Source: Candidatus Melainabacteria bacterium
Lineage (GTDB): Bacteria; Cyanobacteriota; Vampirovibrionia; 2-02-FULL-35-15
Direction: 5' to 3'
NCBI GenBank assembly: GCA_023250175.1
Contig: JAHFBD010000150.1
Location: 1 to 5,754, forward strand
DNA: 5,754 bases
Position 1 is the first letter of the stretch; each line of letters begins with the position of its first letter. The notes under the pieces are model-generated. The model ran no database searches. It saw only the letters and a program-made list of their open reading frames with translations, and was not told where the DNA came from. This document shows positions 1-5,754 of the stretch, one piece after another. Both the position numbers and the translations under genes were made by a program.

Positions 1-683
1 ATAAAGCTAAAATGTTTTTTATAAGCTTTCCGAATAATCCTACCGGTGCAGTTTGTGATTTTGAATTTCTGGAAAAGTTGGTTTATCTATGTACCAAACA
101 TGAAATTATTTTGGTAAGTGATTTGGCTTATTCAGAGTTAACTTTTGATGGTTTTGTTGCAAACAGTATTTTACAAGTAAAAGGAGCTAAAGATATTGCT
201 GTTGAGTTTCACACTCTTTCAAAAACATATAGTATGGCTGGTTGGAGAATTGCTTTTGTCTGTGGTAATAGAGATATTATAAATGCTTTATATGAGGTTA
301 AAACAAATACTGACTATGGTGTTTCTAACATAATCCAAGCAGCGAGCATAAAAGCCTTTTCAATTCCACTAAGTGAGCATAAGAAGACATGCATGATCTA
401 TCAGGAGAGGCGGGATGTAATGTTAGAAAAACTCTCTAAGTTAGGCTGGAATATTCCAAAGCCACGTGGAGCTATGTATATCTGGCTTTCTATGCCTAAA
501 AGATTTAACTCTAGTTTTGATTTTTCTTCCAGTCTTTTGCATGATGCCCATATTGCAACTATTCCAGGAGGTTCATTTGGGACTTATGGAGAAGGCTTTG
601 TAAGATTTGCTTTGGTAGATACAAGCGAAAGAGTTTCATTAGCTGTAGATAGAATGGAAAAAGCAGGCTTGAGATATAATTAG
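1..683 (+). CDS. Class I/II PLP-dependent aminotransferase, DapL-like (5' partial)
   Basis: This is the C-terminal part of a fold-type I aminotransferase that transfers an amino group using pyridoxal phosphate. The frame is open to the left edge (first full codon at base 3, reading K-A-K before the Met at base 12), so that Met is internal. Counting from it, family landmarks appear in order: PNNPTG at 7-12 with cofactor-contacting Asn9; Asp37 and Tyr40 in SDLAYSE; the Schiff-base Lys71 in LSKTYSMAGWR; and the substrate-carboxylate Arg198 in GEGFVRFAL. Such enzymes are usually about 390-410 residues, so I infer about 160 N-terminal residues are missing. The wording around the lysine, the VKTNTDYG segment and YQERRDV resemble LL-diaminopimelate aminotransferase (lysine and peptidoglycan precursor synthesis) and cyanobacterial enzymes annotated as aspartate aminotransferase. 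The fold and chemistry are secure; the substrate is not. The gene ends in TAG at 681-683, with no frameshift or missing key residue in the visible part. Confidence 0.9.
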   Translation, partial: KAKMFFISFPNNPTGAVCDFEFLEKLVYLCTKHEIILVSDLAYSELTFDGFVANSILQVKGAKDIAVEFHTLSKTYSMAGWRIAFVCGNRDIINALYEVKTNTDYGVSNIIQAASIKAFSIPLSEHKKTCMIYQERRDVMLEKLSKLGWNIPKPRGAMYIWLSMPKRFNSSFDFSSSLLHDAHIATIPGGSFGTYGEGFVRFALVDTSERVSLAVDRMEKAGLRYN

Positions 684-725
684 GGCTATATGCTAATTAT
701 TTCTTTTGGTGGATTTATTATTAGA

Positions 726-2759
726 ATGAGAAAACTTAAGAGTGTTTTTTCGATTTGTCTATGGCTTCTTATATTTTTGACTTTATCCACATTTAGTTCT
801 TGTTATGCAAAGAAAGAAGAAATTAGCTTTCCTCTCATATATTATGAAGAGGCTATAAAGTATCATAAACAAGGTGATTTAAACAATGCAATTTTATACT
901 TAAATAATGCACTAAAAATTTACCCGGATGACATTGCTTCATTAGTTCAGCAGGGTGAGGTATATATTGAACAATCAAAACCAGAGCAGGCTATTAAACC
1001 ATTAAAAAAAGCAATAAGCTTTTCTCCGGAAGATGCACAAATTCATGTTTTATTAGGAACTGCATTTTTAGAAAACAAGCAGTACAATGATGCTTTAACT
1101 CAGTTTAAACTAGCTGAAAGACTTGAACCAGACAATATTTTGCTAAAAGCAAATGTGGGGCTTGCTTGTTCATTAATTAGTGATTATAAATGCGCTGTAG
1201 ATAATCTCGGAAAGGTGGTTATAGCCTATCCTTTTCAATTACGCTCAAGAGCTATTTTAGGGACGGCTTATCACTCAATTAAAGATTTTGGGTTAGCAAA
1301 AGAACAGTATAAATTTGTTCTTGAATATGAGCCTGAGAATATTACTCTTTGGTATAACTTAGCAAAGACACAAATAGCTTTGAGTGAATTTGAAGAAGCA
1401 AAGCAAAGTATTGATAAGGCTATTTCATTAGATAATTCGGTAATTGATTTTTATTTAGATAAAGCCCAAATTGATTTTAAGTTAAATAATCTAAAAGAAG
1501 CAGAAGCAAACTATTTAAAAGCAATTGAAATTGATCCTGTTAATCCAGAAGTGCCTGTTGAATATGCAGTATTTCTTTGGAAGTCAGGAGACTACTTAAA
1601 GGCTGCTGAACAGTTTCATAAGGCTCATGATTTGTCCCAGGATGATAAGAGCTTAATTGTTAATCAGGCATATATGTATCAGCTTGCAAAGAAAGATGAT
1701 GAAGCTTTAAAAACATGGTTAACTGTTCTTGAAAATGATCATAACAATTTAATTGCACTATTTAATATAGCTAGGCTGTATCAAGATATGGAGGACTATG
1801 ACAATGCAATTTCATTTTATAAAAAACTACTTTCATCAAATGAATTAAAGGGTGAAAAAAAAGATGATTTAGAAGCTAAGTCGGGATTAGCTTATTGTTA
1901 TCAAAAAACTAAAAATTTTTCCAGTGCAAAATCAATTCATGAAAGTATCTTAGAAGCAGAGCCAGATGATTTAACCACCATTTATAATTTAGGTATTTTA
2001 TATTTGGAAGAAAAAGAATATAAAACGGCTATTAACTATTTGGAAAAATCTATTAAAAATGGTTTTACTCCTTTAGGAAAAGCCTATCAAGCATTAGTAG
2101 AAGCATATACAAACACAAATGATCATTCTAATCTCAAAAGTGCTTATAAGAACTGGTTAGAGTCCGATAAAAATAATGTTAATGCAAGGATTACTTATGC
2201 AAAGTTCTTAGCTAAAGAAGGTGATTCTCTTGGAGCCATAGATCAATATAGAGTTGCTGTTGCTTTGGATGACAGCAGCAGTAGCAAGCTAAAACTGGCA
2301 GAATTTTTAGTCGAACAAAAAGATTTATATGGAGCAGTAGGACAGCTTCAAGAGTACTTAAAGTTAGAACCAAACAATCTTAATGCTCTTGTTTTGCTTG
2401 CAAATGCATTTAAGGATCTTGGTATTCAAGAACAAGCAATAAATATATATAAAAAAATTATTGCTTTTCAGTATGATAATAATTTAGCTTATTACAATTT
2501 AGGGTTACTTTATCAGCAAGATAAAAAATATGAAGAAGCTCAAAACTATTTTTTAAAATCTATAGAAATTAATGATAAATATGCTCCAGCTTATTATGCT
2601 CTTGGAGTTTCCTTTTTAATATCAAATCAAAAAGAGCAAGCAAGAGAATATTTCCAGAAATATCTTCAAGTATCTCCTAATGGTGAATATAGAGAAAAAG
2701 TTGAAGGAAAGTTGAAGGATTTAAATGAGCAAGCCTTAACAAGTATCCCACCGGCATAA
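726..2759 (+). CDS. Exported or lipid-anchored tetratricopeptide repeat (TPR) protein
   Basis: This 677-residue protein is almost entirely TPR repeats, helical-hairpin units that form a superhelical surface for protein binding. I count about 18 units of 34 residues between residues 35 and 652, with the usual small residues and end-of-unit Pro (for example YYNLGLLYQQDKKYEEAQNY near 589-608). An extra charged stretch of about 7 residues, rich in Lys, Glu and Asp, interrupts the register near 371-381. The N-terminus is a signal peptide: MRKLK, then a hydrophobic core at about 6-25. Cys26 follows F-S-S, a poor lipobox, so it may be a lipoprotein; signal peptidase I cleavage after CYA (28) is the alternative. 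I chose the ATG at 726 because it gives a normal signal peptide; GGTGGA at 708-713 is a possible but distant RBS. An in-frame ATG at 690 would add 12 mostly hydrophobic residues. No catalytic domain is visible. It likely acts as a scaffold at the envelope, but its partner and pathway are unknown. Confidence 0.88.
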   Translation: MRKLKSVFSICLWLLIFLTLSTFSSCYAKKEEISFPLIYYEEAIKYHKQGDLNNAILYLNNALKIYPDDIASLVQQGEVYIEQSKPEQAIKPLKKAISFSPEDAQIHVLLGTAFLENKQYNDALTQFKLAERLEPDNILLKANVGLACSLISDYKCAVDNLGKVVIAYPFQLRSRAILGTAYHSIKDFGLAKEQYKFVLEYEPENITLWYNLAKTQIALSEFEEAKQSIDKAISLDNSVIDFYLDKAQIDFKLNNLKEAEANYLKAIEIDPVNPEVPVEYAVFLWKSGDYLKAAEQFHKAHDLSQDDKSLIVNQAYMYQLAKKDDEALKTWLTVLENDHNNLIALFNIARLYQDMEDYDNAISFYKKLLSSNELKGEKKDDLEAKSGLAYCYQKTKNFSSAKSIHESILEAEPDDLTTIYNLGILYLEEKEYKTAINYLEKSIKNGFTPLGKAYQALVEAYTNTNDHSNLKSAYKNWLESDKNNVNARITYAKFLAKEGDSLGAIDQYRVAVALDDSSSSKLKLAEFLVEQKDLYGAVGQLQEYLKLEPNNLNALVLLANAFKDLGIQEQAINIYKKIIAFQYDNNLAYYNLGLLYQQDKKYEEAQNYFLKSIEINDKYAPAYYALGVSFLISNQKEQAREYFQKYLQVSPNGEYREKVEGKLKDLNEQALTSIPPA

Positions 2760-2776
2760 TTTTTAACGAAAGAAAT

Positions 2777-3991
2777 ATGAATATAGAAGAAAAATATCTT
2801 AAAGCAGCATCTAGATTAGTAATGTTTCCTGAGCAAGTTTTTTTACCTAACGGTTTAGAAGAACTTGCTAAGCTTTTACAGAAGGGTGAAAATGAGGGTA
2901 GGCAATTAAGAGTTAAGCTTGGAATTGATCCGACGAATGCAGAACTACACTTAGGACATACTGTTTGCTTATATTTATTAAAGAGATTTCAGGAATTAGG
3001 GCATTTACCTGTTTTAATAATAGGTGGATTTACTGCTATGGTTGGAGATCCTAGTGGTCGAAATGAAGCCAGACCTAGTTTAACTTGTGAAGAAGTTCAA
3101 AATAATGCAAAAACTTATTTAAATCAGGTTGGTAAAATACTTGATCTGAAAAAGATTGAAGTAAGAAATAATTATGACTGGTTAAGTAAGCTTAATTTGA
3201 CAGATATCCTTCAATTGGCTCATTTGGTTACGATAAATCAGCTAATTGGCAAGGAAGCGTTTGGGAACAGGATTCAACAAGGAGAACCCTTATATTTGCA
3301 TGAAGTTTTATATCCGATATTACAAGGATATGATTCTGTCGCTGTTCATGCTGATATTGAAATAGGAGGTTTAGATCAAACTTATAATGTCCTTTTTGGG
3401 AGACATATACAAAAACACTTTAATCAAGAATCACAATTAGTAATTTTAACTCCACTTTTAATTGGGCTAGATGGAGTAAAAAAAATGTCAAAATCATTTA
3501 ATAATTACATTGCATTAAATGATACTTCTGGTGATATTTTTGGTAAAACTATGAGTTTGCCGGATGAGGTAATGTTTACTTATTTTAGTCTTACAGATAT
3601 TAGAGATGAAGATGTTATTAAATTAAAAGAAGAAATTAAATCAGGTAAAAATCCAAGAGATGTAAAAATGTTTTTAGCTCATAAATTAGTAACTCAATTT
3701 TATGATTCAGCGACTGCAGATAATGCGCAAAGCAATTTTATTAAGCAATTTCAAAAAAATGAGATTCCTGATGTTGTAGCAGAATATCTATTACAAGAAC
3801 CGTTAAAAATTATTGATTTAATGTACTCTGCGCAATTAGTTCCGTCTAAGTCTGAAGCTAAAAGATTAATTGATGGTGGTGGTGTCAAACTAAAATCAAT
3901 AAAAATAACGGATTCTAATCTTTTAATTACAGAAAAAGATAAAAATTCTGTTTTACAAATCGGTAAAAGAAAGTTTATAAAAATAGTATAA
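2777..3991 (+). CDS. tyrS: Tyrosyl-tRNA synthetase, bacterial type 2
   Basis: This cytosolic class I aminoacyl-tRNA synthetase activates tyrosine with ATP and loads it onto tRNA-Tyr. The protein is 404 residues, a normal length. The HIGH-type motif is HLGH at 58-61 within GIDPTNAELHLGH. GGLDQTYN at 197-204 matches the conserved GGxDQxxN tyrosine/ATP-site segment, and KMSKS is intact at 236-240. The last 60 or so residues (about 343-404, including VPSKSEAKRLIDGGGVKL) form an S4-type RNA-binding domain. DPTNAELHLGH together with a true KMSKS, rather than KFGKS, places it in the type 2 (TyrZ-like) subgroup rather than the E. coli-like type. The ATG at 2777 lies 17 bp after the TPR gene stop; the upstream purines (AACGAAAGAAAT) are only a weak RBS. 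There is no room for a T-box leader, so specific tyrosine-responsive control is not seen, and transcription probably comes from upstream. The gene appears complete and functional. Confidence 0.97.
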   Translation: MNIEEKYLKAASRLVMFPEQVFLPNGLEELAKLLQKGENEGRQLRVKLGIDPTNAELHLGHTVCLYLLKRFQELGHLPVLIIGGFTAMVGDPSGRNEARPSLTCEEVQNNAKTYLNQVGKILDLKKIEVRNNYDWLSKLNLTDILQLAHLVTINQLIGKEAFGNRIQQGEPLYLHEVLYPILQGYDSVAVHADIEIGGLDQTYNVLFGRHIQKHFNQESQLVILTPLLIGLDGVKKMSKSFNNYIALNDTSGDIFGKTMSLPDEVMFTYFSLTDIRDEDVIKLKEEIKSGKNPRDVKMFLAHKLVTQFYDSATADNAQSNFIKQFQKNEIPDVVAEYLLQEPLKIIDLMYSAQLVPSKSEAKRLIDGGGVKLKSIKITDSNLLITEKDKNSVLQIGKRKFIKIV

Positions 3992-3996
3992 AGAGG
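3991..3996 (+). promoter_or_regulatory. Ribosome binding site that fixes the histidine kinase start
   Basis: AAGAGG begins on the last base of the tyrS stop codon and sits 7 nt before the ATG at 4004, an ordinary Shine-Dalgarno distance. The in-frame TTG at 3998 is only 1 nt away from this motif, too close to be its start codon. This is why the kinase is annotated from 4004. Confidence 0.75.
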
Positions 3997-4003
3997 ATTG
4001 TTT

Positions 4004-5473
4004 ATGTCCACTGATTCTGAAGCAAGTGTTGGAAATTCAAAAGTAAGAGAGATTTGTTTAGCAAACTCTTCTCTTAATGAAGAAGATATCAGTCGACTAG
4101 AAGGCATTACAGACAATTTTCAATTTATAAGTGATCTTTTAGCTACAGATCTTATGGTTTATGTTGAAGCAAAGAAAAAAGATAGTTATGTTTTAGTTGA
4201 TATTAAAAGACCACATGGTCACCCTACACTTTTCTTTGAAAGTTCTGTTGGTCGGACATCAAATGCTAAAGCAGAACCTTTTGTAAAAAAAGCTTTTGAT
4301 TCTGGAAAAAAAATTGTAGGTATTTATGGAGTTATGATTGCTGGAAGACCTACCCAGCAAGTCGTCTATCCAATTTATCACTATGACAATATTATTGCGA
4401 CTATTTCATTTGAGAAAGATTTGTATCTTACTGAGAGTTTATTAGGAAAGCACTGGAATAAGGTTGCTGATGATTTAGTTGGAGCCTTAAATCAAAAACG
4501 TCATAAGTTACGTCATTGGCCAAGATTAGTTGGACAAGAAGGATTTATCCTGACTGATAATGTGGATCAATTAATGTATGCAAGTTATATGGCACATAAT
4601 TTGCTTGTTTCTGTATTAGGAATTAGAGAAAAACTAACTAATGTAAAGCTATCAACATTGTTGAAAGATTTTCATGGAGAAGTTTTGGAAACAGAACCAG
4701 TGATTAATCTCCTTATTAAAAGATATTCTGGAATAGGCGGTACTTTACAAACAACAAGTTTTGATCTTTCTGAAAACAATAGAATCCATGTTTTACGAGA
4801 TATTTCTGAGCTTTCTTTAAAAGAAAAAGAAATTAAAGTTAAAGGGGCTCTTGTTAAAGAAATACATCATCGAGTAAAAAATAATTTAAATGCAGTAGCG
4901 GCACTTCTTAGAATGCAATTAAGAAGATCCAATGATAATGCTGTGAAAGAAGCCTTTCAGCAAGCTATTTTACGGTTAGATAGCATAACTTTGGTTCATG
5001 AATTTTTAGCTCAAACTGACAATGTTCAAATTGTTGCTGTGGGTAAAATGATTAAAGATATTGTAAGAAATTTACAACATGCTTTAACTATAGATGAAAC
5101 TAAGATAAATGTTTCAATAAACTGTCCTGATAATTTATTCTTTAATAGTGAACAAGCTGTTAGTGTTGCTTTAATTATTAATGAACTTGTGTCTAATTGT
5201 TATGAGCATGGTTTTAAAGGGCTTTCTTCTGGAGAAATCCTAATTGATATTTATGCTAATGAAAATAACCATCTAAATATGACAATAAAAGATAATGGGA
5301 TTGGTATACCGAGCTCATTTAGTCTAGAAAACCCTAGTGGTTTAGGGTGGCATATAATAAGCACTCTTGTAAAAGAGGACTTAAATGGTAAAATTGATGT
5401 ACAATCTCCAGTAATCGGTTCCAATGTAGGAACTGAAGTAAAAATAGAAGCAAAAATCAATGTCAAACACTAA
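4004..5473 (+). CDS. Soluble sensor histidine kinase, PdtaS-like (GAF-like, PAS, HisKA_2, HATPase_c)
   Basis: This 489-residue kinase autophosphorylates on a histidine and should pass the phosphate to the regulator encoded directly downstream. Domains in order: a GAF-like sensor at about 25-165; a PAS-like domain at about 178-270 ending in LRDISEL, a typical PAS tail; a short linker helix; a HisKA_2 dimerisation domain with the H-box EIHHRVKNNL at 286-295 (the phosphorylated residue is in the His288-His289 pair); and an ATPase domain. The ATPase has the N-box NELVSNCYEHGF at 393-404 (Asn398), the G1 box DNGIGIP at 430-436, the G2 box GLGWHII at 446-452 and GT at 476-477. No membrane segment or signal peptide is present, so it senses something in the cytosol. 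Domain order, length and H-box match PdtaS of Mycobacterium and its relatives. The Trp-His in the G2 box differs from the GLGLQIV I recall for PdtaS. The signal sensed is unknown. ATG at 4004 is preferred over TTG at 3998 because of the AAGAGG spacing. Confidence 0.93.
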   Translation: MSTDSEASVGNSKVREICLANSSLNEEDISRLEGITDNFQFISDLLATDLMVYVEAKKKDSYVLVDIKRPHGHPTLFFESSVGRTSNAKAEPFVKKAFDSGKKIVGIYGVMIAGRPTQQVVYPIYHYDNIIATISFEKDLYLTESLLGKHWNKVADDLVGALNQKRHKLRHWPRLVGQEGFILTDNVDQLMYASYMAHNLLVSVLGIREKLTNVKLSTLLKDFHGEVLETEPVINLLIKRYSGIGGTLQTTSFDLSENNRIHVLRDISELSLKEKEIKVKGALVKEIHHRVKNNLNAVAALLRMQLRRSNDNAVKEAFQQAILRLDSITLVHEFLAQTDNVQIVAVGKMIKDIVRNLQHALTIDETKINVSINCPDNLFFNSEQAVSVALIINELVSNCYEHGFKGLSSGEILIDIYANENNHLNMTIKDNGIGIPSSFSLENPSGLGWHIISTLVKEDLNGKIDVQSPVIGSNVGTEVKIEAKINVKH

Positions 5474-5754
5474 AGAAAAATCAAAAATAAGAATTTTAAT
5501 TGCAGATGATGAAGCCTTAATCAGGCAAGATATAAAAGAAATTCTTACGGAAGCTGGTTACGATGTCGTTGCTGAAGCAAAGGATGGCTATCATGCTTTG
5601 GAACTTGCAAAACTAACGGTGCCAGATTTAATGCTTTTAGATATTAAAATGCCTAACATAAATGGACTTGAAGCTGCAGAAGAAATTCAAATAGCCTTAA
5701 ATAAGAGGGTTCCAACAGTTATTTTGACTGCTTTTAATCAACCAGATCTTATTC
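5460..5754 (+). CDS. Response regulator receiver domain, PdtaR-like (3' partial)
   Basis: This reading frame begins inside the end of the kinase gene, overlapping it by 14 bp, and runs off the right edge after 98 codons. It encodes a CheY-like receiver: an acidic pair Asp16-Asp17 in ILIADDEALIR, the phosphoacceptor Asp61 in LLDIKMPNINGLEA, and the switch Thr90 in ILTAFNQPDL. The conserved receiver lysine falls just beyond the window. A stop in the same frame at 5445-5447 leaves ATG 5460 as the only sensible start; AGAAG at 5446-5450 is a weak RBS 9 nt upstream. The ADDEALIR opening and TAFNQPDL closing resemble PdtaR-type regulators, whose C-terminal ANTAR domain binds RNA hairpins and prevents transcription termination. 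That output domain is not in the window, so RNA binding is inference. The overlap strongly suggests it is the cognate partner of the upstream kinase. Confidence 0.93.
   Translation, partial: MSNTKEKSKIRILIADDEALIRQDIKEILTEAGYDVVAEAKDGYHALELAKLTVPDLMLLDIKMPNINGLEAAEEIQIALNKRVPTVILTAFNQPDLI

Noticed and set aside
829..2681. Internal repeats in the TPR gene as a DNA tandem repeat
   Set aside because: The periodicity is at the protein level (34 residues); the DNA copies have diverged, so this is a repeat protein rather than a recent DNA repeat.
2760..2776. Possible T-box or other leader upstream of tyrS
   Set aside because: Only 17 bp separate the genes, far too short for a T-box, and no terminator or antiterminator stems are visible.
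3478..3485. Run of eight A at the KMSKS codons of tyrS; similar runs at 1855-1862 and 4306-4313
   Set aside because: I considered programmed frameshifting or a sequencing error. All three frames continue through recognisable conserved protein, so the runs read normally and reflect Lys codons in an AT-rich genome.
3751..4116. Minus-strand open frame of 121 codons
   Set aside because: It lies antisense to the tyrS 3' end and the kinase 5' end, both clearly real. It shows no recognisable motif, and its composition is what the reverse complement of AT-rich coding DNA gives.
5251..5466. Minus-strand open frame of 71 codons
   Set aside because: It is fully antisense to the conserved G1/G2 ATPase region of the kinase; its hydrophobic look comes from reverse-complementing that coding sequence.

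Overview
The window is AT-rich (about one third G+C where I sampled it) and densely coded. Five genes all lie on the + strand: an aminotransferase cut off at the left edge, a large exported TPR protein, tyrosyl-tRNA synthetase, a soluble sensor histidine kinase, and a response regulator cut off at the right edge. Gaps are 42 bp, 17 bp and 12 bp, and the last two genes overlap by 14 bp. I see no terminator-like hairpin, RNA gene, mobile element, repeat array or CRISPR. No stretch of more than 300 bases lacks a gene.

The organism is a bacterium, shown by the bacterial type 2 TyrRS, an N-terminal export signal and a two-component pair. The aminotransferase resembles the DapL/aspartate aminotransferase-like enzymes I remember from cyanobacteria. 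With the low G+C and the PdtaS/PdtaR-like pair, this would fit a non-photosynthetic relative of cyanobacteria (Melainabacteria/Vampirovibrionia) or a neighbouring phylum. A Firmicute is not excluded. This placement is inference from remembered family resemblance, not from a search.

Layout: 1-683, C-terminal half or more of a PLP-dependent aminotransferase; 726-2759, signal peptide followed by about 18 tetratricopeptide repeats; 2777-3991, tyrS; 4004-5473, histidine kinase with GAF-like, PAS, HisKA_2 and HATPase domains; 5460-5754, receiver domain of its probable partner regulator, whose output domain lies beyond the window.

The genes probably share a transcript because of strand and spacing, but only the kinase-regulator pair has an obvious functional link. 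By analogy with PdtaS/PdtaR, the kinase would sense a cytosolic signal and phosphorylate a regulator that may act on RNA through an ANTAR domain. I see no clearly undescribed system. The items most worth following are the unseen output domain of the regulator and the function of the long TPR protein.
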